Source of the DNA: CBFGWV01 sp965652545
GTDB lineage: Bacteria > Pseudomonadota > Gammaproteobacteria > Competibacterales > Competibacteraceae
Reading direction: 5' to 3'
Assembly (NCBI GenBank): GCA_965652545.1
Contig: CBFGWV010000015.1
Coordinates: 1-43,281, forward strand
DNA length: 43,281 nucleotides
Shown here piece by piece: positions 1 to 8,320 of the stretch (position 1 is the stretch's first letter; each line of letters starts with the position of its first letter). A program made the position numbers and the translations under genes. The notes beneath the pieces are model-generated. The model ran no database searches and was not told the DNA's origin. It saw only the letters and a program-made list of their open reading frames with translations.

Positions 1-2
1 CC

Positions 3-113
3 GACCCCCGCAGCGTGCGTGCGGCGGCGCGCTTTCGCAACACGCCGAGCTATCGGCTGGATACCGTGGGCTTCAGGGTCGCCAGGACCCGGCCCGAAAC
101 CCCATCGTCCTGA
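3..113 (+). CDS. C-terminal end of a formylglycine-generating-enzyme (SUMF1/FGE-sulfatase) domain protein, 5' truncated by the window edge
   Basis: Reading frame 3 is open from the left edge and stops with TGA at 111-113, giving 36 residues. It contains an R-A-A-x-R-F-R-N series, a P-S-Y-R step and then VGFRVAR, the order expected at the C-terminus of the FGE-sulfatase/SUMF1 domain (RxAxRxxxxPxxRxxxxGFRxAR). Members either oxidise a sulfatase cysteine to formylglycine or serve as non-catalytic C-type-lectin-like modules, as in EgtB and kinase-associated proteins. With only the tail visible the subclass cannot be decided. It converges on the liv operon at 352-4973. Competing frames here are shorter or lack recognisable sequence. 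Confidence 0.75.
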   Translation, partial: DPRSVRAAARFRNTPSYRLDTVGFRVARTRPETPSS

Positions 114-199
114 GCCTGGGGGCCTCTCTCCTGGGCACGTCTTAACCTCATCCTCGGATGATCTGCACCGCAGGCGCAGTACCCTGGGACCTCGTTCTG

Positions 200-312
200 G
201 GCACCTGTAGGAGCCCTGCCCTCAGGGCGATTGCCCGATAGGCCGCCGTAAGTCGCGGGTTTGGCGCCGATCCGCAGCCGATCGCCGTGGGGGCACGGCT
301 CCTACAGGTGCC
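200..312. repeat. 113-nt palindromic intergenic element of the GTAGGAG type
   Basis: A 16-nt arm at 200-215 (GGCACCTGTAGGAGCC) is repeated as its exact reverse complement at 297-312. The 81 nt between hold smaller stems such as GGGC-GATT-GCCC. The TGTAGGAGC / GCTCCTACA ends resemble REP-like palindromes that I recall as common between genes of gammaproteobacteria; that family link is from memory. It fills most of the gap between the convergent FGE-type gene (stop at 113) and livF (stop at 352), so it may act as a two-way transcription end or an mRNA 3' barrier. The flanking bases 114-199 hold nothing I recognise. Confidence 0.75.
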
Positions 313-351
313 TCCGGCTAGCATCTGCGTGGGAATCGACGGCCTTGGTGC

Positions 352-1034
<683 letters not shown>

Positions 1035-1041
<7 letters not shown>

Positions 1042-1790
1042 GCCTGCGGCTCTCCGAGATACGCCTCGCGCACCGCCGGGTTGTCGCGGATGGCGGCCGG
1101 TTCGCCGCAGGCCAGCGCCTTGCCGTAGACCAGCACAGTCACCCGGTCGGCCAGGGCGAACACGGCGTCCATGTCGTGCTCGACGAGCAACATGGTGATC
1201 TCATCCTTGAGTGCGCGCAGCAACCCGACCATGCGCGCAGACTCCTCCAACCCCATGCCGGCCAGGGGTTCGTCCAGCAGCAGCAGCTTGGGCTCGCAGG
1301 CCAACGCCATGGCCACTTCCAGTTGCCGCTTCTCGCCGTGGGATAAGGTGGCGGCCATCGCGGCGGCGCGATGGGCCAGCCCGACACGCTCCAGCGTGGC
1401 CATGGCCGGGTCCATCAAGGTACGTTCGCGCCGCACCGGTCGCCAGAAGTGAAAGCTGTGCCCACGATGCGCCTGAACCGCCAGGGCGACGTTGGCCAGG
1501 GCGCTGAGCTCGGGGAATATGGACGTGATCTGGTACGAGCGCACCAATCCGGCGGCGACGCGCCGGTGTATGGGCAGGTGGGTGATTTCCCGTCCATCGA
1601 AGCGGATGCTGCCTGCATTGGGTGCCAGTTCGCCGGCGATCTGGCTCACCGCGGTGGTCTTGCCGGCACCGTTGGGGCCGATCAACGCATGCAACTCGCC
1701 GGTGCGTACCTGCAGGTCCAGCGCATCGCTGGCGACGACGGCACCGAAGACCCGCGTCAGCCCGGAGACCGACAACAGCGGCTCAGCCAC
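1035..1790 (-). CDS. livG: Branched-chain amino acid-type ABC transporter ATPase, LivG family
   Basis: The frame is open further upstream, but homology to LivG starts at VAEPLLSVSGL, so I place the start at the GTG at 1790, giving 251 residues. That start overlaps the end of livM by 8 nt. Walker A GPNGAGKTT, signature LSHGEKRQLE, Walker B LLLLDEP and the H-loop region VEHDMD are all present. It pairs with LivF to energise the LivHM permease. Reading from the upstream in-frame start would add 57 Arg/Trp/Cys-rich residues that are merely livM in another frame. Confidence 0.9.
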
Positions 1791-2790
1791 GCGCCGCTCC
1801 CGGGCCGGCGAGCAGGCCGAAGACACCACGGCGGGCGAACAACACCACCAGCAGCAGGATCGGCCCCAAGGCGATCCGCCAGCCATGCCCCAGCGGTTCG
1901 GACACCTGACCGAGCAACGGCGGAAGAATCTCCTCCAGCGCCAACAGCGCGATGGCCCCAAACAGCGGCCCGTACACCGTCCCCAGGCCGCCGAGGATGA
2001 GGATGACCAGCAGCTCGCCGGAGACGGTCCAGTGCAACTGACCGGGGCTGACGAAGGTGATGAGGTTGGTCATCAGCGCACCGGCGAGTCCCGCCAGCGC
2101 ACCCGAGAGCGTGAAGGCCACGAGTTTGTAGCGTGTAGTGGCGAAACCCAGCGCGCGCATGCGCTGCTCGTTCTGCCGGCAGCCGCGCAAGACCATGCCG
2201 AAGCGCGCATCCACAAGCCGGCGCACCAGCAGTATCGCGGTGGCCAGCACGGCGAGGCACAGAAAGTAGAATGTGGTGTTGTTGTCCAGGTCGACACCGG
2301 GCAGCGTGTTGCGGCTCCACAGTACCAGCCCATCGCCACCGCCATAGGCAGCCAGTGAGGTGAAGAAAAAGAACACCATCTGGGCGAAGGCCAGGGTGAT
2401 CATGATGAAGTACACACCCTGGGTGCGCAGGCTCAAGACCCCGATCAGCGCCGCCAGTACCGCAGACACCGCCATGGCCGCCGGCAGGGTGACCAGTACG
2501 CTGGCGCTGCCGGTCCATTCGAACAACCAGAACAGCCCGCTGCCTTCCTGCCGATGCCAGGCGAGCATGCCGGCGATATACGCGCCGGTGCCGAAGAATG
2601 CGGCGTGCCCCAGGCTCACCATGCCGGCGTAGCCGACGATCAAGTCCAGGCTCAGCGCGGCCAGCGCGTAGATGAGGATCCGTGCGCCGACGGTCACCAG
2701 ATACCCATGCCCGGTGCTTTCGGCGATCCACGGCGCCAACACCACCAGCGCGGCGGTGGTCCACAAGACGATGCTGCGGCGCTCAGGCAT
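1783..2790 (-). CDS. livM: Branched-chain amino acid-type ABC transporter permease, LivM family
   Basis: A 335-residue, very hydrophobic inner-membrane protein with about eight to ten predicted membrane segments. It has the LivM hallmark region around GYAGMVSLGHAAFFGTGAY near residues 53-71 and the conserved coupling region with RMRALGFATTRYKL near residue 205. It forms the translocation pore with LivH. The ATG overlaps the livH stop by 8 nt (2783-2790), and the following livG begins inside its last codons, so translation of the operon is probably coupled. Length is normal for the family. Confidence 0.9.
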   Translation of the reverse strand: MPERRSIVLWTTAALVVLAPWIAESTGHGYLVTVGARILIYALAALSLDLIVGYAGMVSLGHAAFFGTGAYIAGMLAWHRQEGSGLFWLFEWTGSASVLVTLPAAMAVSAVLAALIGVLSLRTQGVYFIMITLAFAQMVFFFFTSLAAYGGGDGLVLWSRNTLPGVDLDNNTTFYFLCLAVLATAILLVRRLVDARFGMVLRGCRQNEQRMRALGFATTRYKLVAFTLSGALAGLAGALMTNLITFVSPGQLHWTVSGELLVILILGGLGTVYGPLFGAIALLALEEILPPLLGQVSEPLGHGWRIALGPILLLVVLFARRGVFGLLAGPGAARG

Positions 2791-3694
2791 GGACGGGGAA
2801 CAGCCCTTGGGGGCGGATGACCAGGATCACCGCCATGAGCAGGTAGATGGCGATAGCCGCCAGCGCACTGCCGGCAGCATTGGCCGGCGCGGGCGAGAGG
2901 ACCAGTGCGAACAGGCTGGGCAGGAACGCCCGCCCCAGGGTGTCCACCAGCCCGACCAGCAGGGCGCCGACCAGCGCACCGCGTACCGAACCGATGCCGC
3001 CGATGACCACGACCACAAAGGTCAGGATCAGGATGTTCTCGCCCATGCCGACCTCGACGGCGATCAACGGACCGGCCAATGCGCCGGCCAGGCCGGCCAG
3101 CAGCGCACCCAGGCCGAAGACCAGCGTGTACAAGCTGGCGATGTTCACCCCCAGCGCGGCGACGATTTCGCGGTGCGTGGCACCGGCGCGGATACGCATG
3201 CCCACCCGCGTGCGCTGGATCAGCCACCACAGGCCCACGGCCACGGCGATGCCCGCGCCGATGATGACCAGCCGGTACAAGGGGTAGGGTACCCCGGGGA
3301 TGATCTCCACCGCTCCGGAGAGCGCCGGCGGGATATCCAGCAGCAGCGGCTGGCGCCCCCAGATCAGGCGCACGGCCTCATTGACCGTGAGGATGACGGC
3401 GAAGGTGGCCAGCACCTGGTCCAGATGATCGCGATCGTACAGGCGGCGGAACACCGCCAGCTCCAGCAGCATGCCGGCGATACCGCTGGCCAGCAGCGCG
3501 GCCGGCATGGCCAGCAGAAAACTGCCGCTGTGGCCGGCCACCGTCGCCGCGGTGTAGGCGCCGATCATGAACAGCGAACCGTGTGCAAGGTTCAGCAGGT
3601 GCATGATGCCGAACACCAGCGTCAATCCGGCGGCCATGAGGAACAAGGTCACGCCGAACTGCACGCCGTTAAGGGTTTGTTCGAGAAGCAGCAT
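2783..3694 (-). CDS. livH: Branched-chain amino acid-type ABC transporter permease, LivH family
   Basis: A 303-residue hydrophobic permease. The N-terminal pattern LNGVQFGVTLFLMAAGLTLV and the segment FGIMHLLNLAHGSLFMIGAY are typical of LivH, as is the later GVNIASLYTLVFGLGALLAG region that precedes the coupling helix. It partners LivM. The gene starts 109 nt downstream of the binding-protein gene; most of that gap is an AT-rich heptamer inverted array (3709-3793), unlike the overlapping junctions in the rest of the operon, which suggests that levels of the binding protein and permease mRNA are set separately. Confidence 0.9.
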   Translation of the reverse strand: MLLLEQTLNGVQFGVTLFLMAAGLTLVFGIMHLLNLAHGSLFMIGAYTAATVAGHSGSFLLAMPAALLASGIAGMLLELAVFRRLYDRDHLDQVLATFAVILTVNEAVRLIWGRQPLLLDIPPALSGAVEIIPGVPYPLYRLVIIGAGIAVAVGLWWLIQRTRVGMRIRAGATHREIVAALGVNIASLYTLVFGLGALLAGLAGALAGPLIAVEVGMGENILILTFVVVVIGGIGSVRGALVGALLVGLVDTLGRAFLPSLFALVLSPAPANAAGSALAAIAIYLLMAVILVIRPQGLFPVHA

Positions 3695-3708
3695 GGGGCG
3701 ATCGGAGT

Positions 3709-3793
3709 TTTAAGTGTTAAGTTTTAAGTGTTAAGTCGGGACATCAGCGAAGATCCGTTTCGCGTACTTAAAACTTAAAACCTAAAACTTAAA
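3709..3793. repeat. Inverted array of four plus four AT-rich heptamers between livK and livH
   Basis: On the plus strand, four consecutive 7-mers (TTTAAGT, GTTAAGT, TTTAAGT, GTTAAGT) occupy 3709-3736. After a 29-nt GC-richer spacer, four 7-mers (ACTTAAA, ACTTAAA, ACCTAAA, ACTTAAA) occupy 3766-3793. The two 28-nt arms are reverse complements with few mismatches, so the livK-livH transcript can form a long A-U hairpin. It stands out sharply from the surrounding GC-rich DNA. A stem of this kind between a binding protein and its permease could slow 3'-to-5' decay of the upstream message; that role is inferred. Confidence 0.9.
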
Positions 3794-3803
3794 ACGTTCC
3801 CTC

Positions 3804-4973
3804 TCACATCGCGCACTCGCCCACGTAGGCGTCGGCGTGGTCGTCGAACACCTTATCGAGGGTTTTGTTGGTCAAGCCGCCGTCCTCGCCCTTGACCACC
3901 TCGCGGATATAAATGTCCTGCACCGGGTGCTGGTTGGCACCGAAGCTGAAGTCACCGCGAACCGACTGAAAGTCTGCCGCCTTGAGGGCGGCACGGAAGG
4001 CGTCCATGTCATCCAGGCTGCCACCGGTGGCCTTGAGGGCGGAGGCGATCAACTGCGCCGCGTCATAGCCCTGGGAGGCATACAGCGTCGGTGTGCGGCC
4101 GTACTTCTCGCGGAAGGCGGCAACGAACTCGGCATTGCCAGGCACGTCCAGATCCCAGGTCCATTGCGAGGCGTTCTTCACGCCCAGCGCGGCCTCGCCC
4201 ACGGCGCCCAGCAGACGCTCATCGAAAGAGAACGCCGGCCCGTACAGCGGGATCTCGCCGGACAACCCGGCCTGGGCATACTGCTTGACGAAATTGATGC
4301 CCATGCCGCCGGGCAGGAAAAAGTACACGGCCTCGGGCTTGGCGTCGCGAATGGCGGCCAGTTCAGCGGCGTAGTCGGTCTGATTGAGCTGGGTGTACAC
4401 CTCGGCGGCGATCTCACCGGTGTAGAAACGTTTGAAGCCGGTGAGCGCGTCCTTGCCCGCGGGGTAGTTGGGCGCAAGGATGTACGCGTTCGTGTGCCCG
4501 GCGTCACTGACGTACTGGCCGGTAGCCTCATGCAGATTGTCATTCTGCCAGGCCACATTGAAGTAGTTGGGGTGACAACCGCTGCCGGCGAGCTGCGAAG
4601 GGCCGGCGTTGGGGGAGATGTACACCACCCCATCGCGCACGACCTTGGGAATGACGGCCATGGCCACGTTGGAGAACACGATACCGGTCATGAGCTTGAC
4701 GCCGTCACGGGCGATCATCGTCTCGGCGAGTTGGCGGCCGGTTTCGGGCTTGAGGCCGTCGTCCTCGACCAGCAACTCGACCGGAACCCCGCCGAGGCTG
4801 CCGCCGCCTTGCTCGATGGCAAGCTGGAAGGCATCGCGAATGTCCTCGCCGAGGTAACCACCGGGTGTCGACAAAGTGGTGACCATACCGATTTTGATAG
4901 GATCGGCGGCCTGGGCCGCGGCGACACCGAATGCCAGAACGGCCGCTGCCAATGGTGCAAGAACGCGCTGCAT
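3804..4973 (-). CDS. Periplasmic substrate-binding protein of a branched-chain amino acid/aromatic-type ABC transporter
   Basis: A 389-residue type I periplasmic binding protein (Peripla_BP_6/LivJ-like). It has a Sec signal peptide (MQRVLAPLAAAVLAFGVAAAQAADP, likely cut after AQA), then KIGMVTTLSTPGGYLGEDIRDAF, and an ISPNAGPSQLAG segment typical of the ligand cleft. The first gene of the livKHMGF-type operon; a GGGGGAG ribosome site lies just upstream of its ATG. The sequence is unlike the second binding protein in this window (14072-15175), so the two systems probably take different ligands. Members of this subgroup include binders of aromatic acids and amides; the ligand here is unknown. 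Confidence 0.85.
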   Translation of the reverse strand: MQRVLAPLAAAVLAFGVAAAQAADPIKIGMVTTLSTPGGYLGEDIRDAFQLAIEQGGGSLGGVPVELLVEDDGLKPETGRQLAETMIARDGVKLMTGIVFSNVAMAVIPKVVRDGVVYISPNAGPSQLAGSGCHPNYFNVAWQNDNLHEATGQYVSDAGHTNAYILAPNYPAGKDALTGFKRFYTGEIAAEVYTQLNQTDYAAELAAIRDAKPEAVYFFLPGGMGINFVKQYAQAGLSGEIPLYGPAFSFDERLLGAVGEAALGVKNASQWTWDLDVPGNAEFVAAFREKYGRTPTLYASQGYDAAQLIASALKATGGSLDDMDAFRAALKAADFQSVRGDFSFGANQHPVQDIYIREVVKGEDGGLTNKTLDKVFDDHADAYVGECAM

Positions 4974-5114
4974 GGATGATCTCCCCCGGGGTTGTGCGAT
5001 AGCTCGCCGCCATCGTGGTGCGGCAGCGTATGGAGGGTAGCACGGCCCGCGCCGCGTGGTAGCCTCCTGGGCGTGTTCGGCATGGGCATGTCAACGGGAT
5101 TCGAGGAACTCGCA

Positions 5115-6002
5115 ATGGGGCTATTCGAAGACTTCACCCGCGACCGGATCGAGGTCGCCGGCTGTTCGTTGAATGTACTCACGGGCGGCGAGGGGCCACC
5201 GGTCCTGCTGCTGCACGGGTATCCCCAGACCCACGTCGCCTGGCACGCGATCGCCCCGCGGCTGGCCCGGCGGCACACCCTGGTGATACCGGACCTGCCC
5301 GGCTACGGGGACAGCGAGGGGCCGCCGGCCGATGCCGCGCACCGCGGGTACAGCAAACGCCACATGGGCGGGATGCTGCTGGCGCTGATGCGTGCCCTGG
5401 GGCATGAACGTTTCGCGTTGGCCGGCCACGATCGCGGCGCACGCATCGGCTACCGCCTGGCACTGGATCACCCGGGCGTATTGAGCCACCTGGCGGTGCT
5501 GGACATTATCCCGACCCTGGAGGTCTGGGAGGCCATGCGGGCGCCGCAGGCTCTGGCGACCTACCACTGGCCGTTGCTGGCGCAGCCGGCACCGTTGCCG
5601 GAGCGGTTGGTGGGTGCCGATCCAGACTTCTATCTTGGGCATTTGATCGACCGCTGGAAGGGCAAGGGCGCACGGCTGGACGAACGGGCGCTGCACGCTT
5701 ACGCGGCGGCGTTCCGCAAGCCGTCGGTGATCGAAGCCACCTGCGAGGACTATCGCGCCGGTGCCGGCGTCGACGTGGACGATGACCGTGCCGATCGCGA
5801 CGCCGGCCGGCGCATCGCCTGCCCGGTGCTCCTGCTGCGCGGCCGTCAGTATCTGCCCGATGGCTCATCGGCACTGGCGGTGTGGCAGCGCTGGGCTGTT
5901 TCGGTGTCCGAGCGGGTCCTGGACTGCGGTCATTTCATCGCCGAGGAATGCCCCGACGACACCGCGGAGGCGTTGGAGGGCTTTTTCGCCGGCCGGCCTT
6001 GA
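5115..6002 (+). CDS. Alpha/beta hydrolase of the fluoroacetate/haloacetate dehalogenase family
   Basis: A 295-residue alpha/beta-hydrolase. The residues known for fluoroacetate dehalogenases are all present with the same spacing: nucleophile D106 in GHDRGAR, carboxylate-binding R107 and R110, D130, halide-pocket H151-W152 and Y213 (in EDYRAG), and H273 in CGHF. The oxyanion loop is HGYPQTH. It would hydrolyse a 2-haloacetate to glycolate in the cytosol; the natural substrate could be another short 2-halo acid. I chose the ATG at 5115 because GAGGA lies 7 nt before it; upstream in-frame codons add unrelated sequence. Its stop overlaps the next ATG (TGATG), so the two genes are coupled. It diverges from the first liv operon across 141 nt. 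Confidence 0.85.
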   Translation: MGLFEDFTRDRIEVAGCSLNVLTGGEGPPVLLLHGYPQTHVAWHAIAPRLARRHTLVIPDLPGYGDSEGPPADAAHRGYSKRHMGGMLLALMRALGHERFALAGHDRGARIGYRLALDHPGVLSHLAVLDIIPTLEVWEAMRAPQALATYHWPLLAQPAPLPERLVGADPDFYLGHLIDRWKGKGARLDERALHAYAAAFRKPSVIEATCEDYRAGAGVDVDDDRADRDAGRRIACPVLLLRGRQYLPDGSSALAVWQRWAVSVSERVLDCGHFIAEECPDDTAEALEGFFAGRP

Positions 6003-7111
6003 TGGGGTTGCACCGCCGGCTTCACGGGGTGTACCAGACCGCCCGCCGTGTGCGGGACAGTCTCGGACACAAGACGGGGATTGCCGCAAGACTGAAGGCG
6101 CTGCGTGCCGACCCAGGACTGCCGGCGTGGGCGCCGGAGCGGCGTGCCGCGTCGGTGGCGTTTCTGGCGCAGCACTTTGGCGCCTACCGCGACACGCGCT
6201 GGCACGAGTACCTGGACCGGGCCCGCGGTCAGTGCGATGCGGACGTCGGGTTTCTACCCTCCGATGTATTCCACGGTGTGCTGTTGCCCCGGCTCAATCC
6301 GCGCGAGCGGATGGCGCCGTATATGGACAAGAACCTCCACGATCGCCTGGGCTTGCACGGGTTGCCGCCCACGCTGGGGCGGATCGTCCGCGGCCGCTTG
6401 TTGGGGGCGGATTACCGACCGATCACCGTGTCCGCGCTGCTCGAACGCGCGGGGTCGGACGCGTACGTTTTCGTAAAGCCATCGCTGGGGCTGGTGGGCG
6501 GCACCGGCGGTGGCAACAGTGTGCAGCGGGTGTCGCCGGTGGCGCTGTCCGCGCTGTTGGATGTGCTGTGCCGGGGTGAGCGGGAGTGGATCATCCAGCG
6601 CCAGGTGTTCCAGCACCCGGAATTGGCGCGGTTGCATCCGACGTCCATCAATACTCTGCGTGTAATGACCTTGCGCGCGGGCGGTCGGGTACAGGTGATG
6701 TGTACGGTGGTGCGTATCGGCTCCGGCGGTGAGGTGGCGGACAACCTGGATCGCGGCGGGGTGATGTGCGCGGTGCGTGATGGCCGTCTTTGTGGGCTGG
6801 CCTACGACGGGCAGGGGCGGGGCAATGCGGTGCATCCGGATACCGGGGTGACCTTCGATGGCGTGAGTCTGCCGGCGCTTGCGGCGGTGGAGGCGATATG
6901 CCGTGAGTACCATGATGGCTTTGCGGACATGGATTTGATCGCCTGGGATGCGTCAGTGGACCGGGACGGACGGCCGCAGATTCTTGAGCTCAATGTGCGC
7001 CGGCCGGATGTGCGCATCCTGCAGCGGGTGGCCGGGCCGGTGTTCGCGCCCTGGTTGCCCGAGTTGATGGCGACGGTGCGGGTGCGGTGCTGGGGGAGCG
7101 TGTTGTATTAA
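6002..7111 (+). CDS. Sugar-transfer-associated ATP-grasp (ATPgrasp_ST-like) protein
   Basis: A 369-residue cytosolic protein. Visible ATP-grasp features are the nucleotide-contacting VFVKPSLGLVGGTGG, the QRQVFQHPELARLHPTSINT segment with TLRVMTL, and the metal-binding end DLIAWDASVDRDG..ILELNVR. The HPTSINTLRV stretch is characteristic of the ATPgrasp_ST family (often annotated as alpha-L-glutamate ligase-related or hexapeptide-transferase-associated), whose reactions are mostly unknown. The ATG shares one base with the dehalogenase stop (TGATG at 6000-6004), an arrangement that normally reflects translational coupling. It converges on the lipoprotein gene with 11 nt between stops. Confidence 0.8.
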   Translation: MGLHRRLHGVYQTARRVRDSLGHKTGIAARLKALRADPGLPAWAPERRAASVAFLAQHFGAYRDTRWHEYLDRARGQCDADVGFLPSDVFHGVLLPRLNPRERMAPYMDKNLHDRLGLHGLPPTLGRIVRGRLLGADYRPITVSALLERAGSDAYVFVKPSLGLVGGTGGGNSVQRVSPVALSALLDVLCRGEREWIIQRQVFQHPELARLHPTSINTLRVMTLRAGGRVQVMCTVVRIGSGGEVADNLDRGGVMCAVRDGRLCGLAYDGQGRGNAVHPDTGVTFDGVSLPALAAVEAICREYHDGFADMDLIAWDASVDRDGRPQILELNVRRPDVRILQRVAGPVFAPWLPELMATVRVRCWGSVLY

Positions 7112-7122
7112 ACACACCGTCG

Positions 7123-7611
7123 TCAGTTCTTCAACTCGCCCTCTGGGCTGAAGGCAGCCGGGTTCTTGTGATAGCCCGGCCCCAGGGTCAGCGGGCGGTC
7201 GGGGTTGGCCGACTGGTCCAGGCTGGATACCAGCTCGCGGCCCAGGCGTTGAAGCTCACGTCCGTCCTTCTCATCCAACACGACCACGTCCACACGGTAG
7301 GGCACGTCTTTCTGCACGCCTGAGAGGGCGGGCGACTCGAACACGTATTTGGTCTGGCCGGGGCGGGCGATCTGGCGGATGACGAAGTCGTCGCCACCGG
7401 CAGGGTTCTGAAGACGGGCTTCGACGATGGTGCCCGGCGGCAGCGGCGGGCGGGCGGCGACGCGGACGCCGTAGCGCACCTCGCCGATTCGGTAGTTGAA
7501 GAGGAACCCGCCGCCTTCGTACACGAGCCGCTCGTCGATCTCCGGTTCGGTACAGCCGCCGGCCACCAGTGCGAACGTGGCCACCAGAATCAGGATGCCG
7601 ATGCGTTTCAT
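7123..7611 (-). CDS. Predicted lipoprotein of unknown function
   Basis: A 162-residue protein with a short signal peptide ending in the lipobox LVAGGC, so C20 would be lipidated and the protein anchored in the outer or inner membrane facing the periplasm. The mature part has an alternating beta-strand look (VRYGVRVAARPPLPPGTIVEARLQ) ending in a Pro/Gly-rich tail; I do not recognise a named domain. It starts 9 nt after the CGNR regulator's stop, and its AGGAG ribosome site overlaps that stop, so the two genes are almost certainly one transcript. Confidence 0.8.
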   Translation of the reverse strand: MKRIGILILVATFALVAGGCTEPEIDERLVYEGGGFLFNYRIGEVRYGVRVAARPPLPPGTIVEARLQNPAGGDDFVIRQIARPGQTKYVFESPALSGVQKDVPYRVDVVVLDEKDGRELQRLGRELVSSLDQSANPDRPLTLGPGYHKNPAAFSPEGELKN

Positions 7612-7620
7612 AAGACACTC

Positions 7621-8208
7621 CTAAGGTTTATGCCGACGCGCCTGATACCGACGTGCCTTGGCCACGTTTCCGCAGCTGCGCATGTCGCACCAGGTTCGGC
7701 TGCGGTTCTTTGATCGATCGACCAGCAGCCAGTGACAGCGCGGGCAACGTTTGATAGGGGCCGCATCGGCCCGAAACAGCAGGCGAATCCCCGAGTCGAG
7801 GATGATCAGGTCGATATCGGCTCCGTCCGACAAGGCCAACGCGGGTCCGCCGACCCCGTTTTTGAAGCCCAGGCGCCGACCGGCTTGGGCGAACCGTTCG
7901 ATCAGATCGGCAATGGCCTCATCGCGCGTCCGGTCTCCGTCGGGCGAGAAGGCCGCGTGTACCGCTTCGCGAACGGTGGCGATCCTGTCCAGCCAGAGGC
8001 GGGCGTTTGCATCGCTCGCGATCGGTGCGGCCACTACCGGCATGTCGGTGGCGAAGCGATGGGCGGCGAGGGCGAAATCATTGATATCGCCCACGGCTTC
8101 GAGCTTATCGAAGCGGCGCTCCAGGTCGTTGCGGTAGCAGACGGTGTTGACCAGGTCCAAAGCGACCGCGCCGGAGACGAACTGGTGGTTGGTCCAGATT
8201 GAAGTCAT
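7621..8208 (-). CDS. ABATE/CGNR zinc-finger transcriptional regulator (copy 1)
   Basis: A 195-residue predicted DNA-binding regulator. The N-terminal ABATE-type region has the family signature GAVALDLVNTV; the C-terminal zinc finger has C155-x2-C158 and C174-x4-C179 in CPRCHW..WCDMRSCGNVAK. The name-giving CGNR tetrad reads CGNV here. I start at the ATG at 8208: upstream residues do not belong to the family. No ribosome site is visible, but TATAGT lies just upstream, so a leaderless or very short 5' end is possible. It diverges from an orphan permease (8321) and is co-transcribed with the lipoprotein. The inducing signal is unknown. Confidence 0.85.
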   Translation of the reverse strand: MTSIWTNHQFVSGAVALDLVNTVCYRNDLERRFDKLEAVGDINDFALAAHRFATDMPVVAAPIASDANARLWLDRIATVREAVHAAFSPDGDRTRDEAIADLIERFAQAGRRLGFKNGVGGPALALSDGADIDLIILDSGIRLLFRADAAPIKRCPRCHWLLVDRSKNRSRTWCDMRSCGNVAKARRYQARRHKP

Positions 8209-8218
8209 GGCGATACTA

Positions 8219-8247
8219 TAACCTGCAAACTGCATTTTACCAGTTAC
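8219..8247. promoter_or_regulatory. Candidate CGNR operator upstream of copy-1 regulator and orphan permease
   Basis: Plus-strand TAACC at 8219-8223 and GTTAC at 8243-8247 form, on the minus strand, GTAAC-N19-GGTTA. The other CGNR gene in this window has GTAAC-N18-GGTTA in the same position relative to its regulator. A nested AACTG-N8-CAGTT inverted repeat (minus strand) also lies here. The similarity between the two sites is seen directly; binding by the CGNR proteins is inferred. Confidence 0.4.
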
Positions 8248-8320
8248 ACTTCCAGCGTGTGTCACCGGTGTTGCACGCCAGCGGCGCGCGCAACCTCTGG
8301 CGGGTCGGGGATCATGTGGC

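Noticed and set aside
2672..3727. Gln/His-rich plus-strand open frame opposite livH
   Set aside because: Composition typical of an antisense GC-rich frame; the opposite strand encodes intact LivH.
3709..3793. CRISPR-like array
   Set aside because: Units are 7 nt, directly adjacent and inverted across the centre, with no spacers.
4992..5114. N-terminal extension of the dehalogenase-like protein
   Set aside because: The extension is unlike the family, and the ATG at 5115 has a GAGGA site at good spacing.
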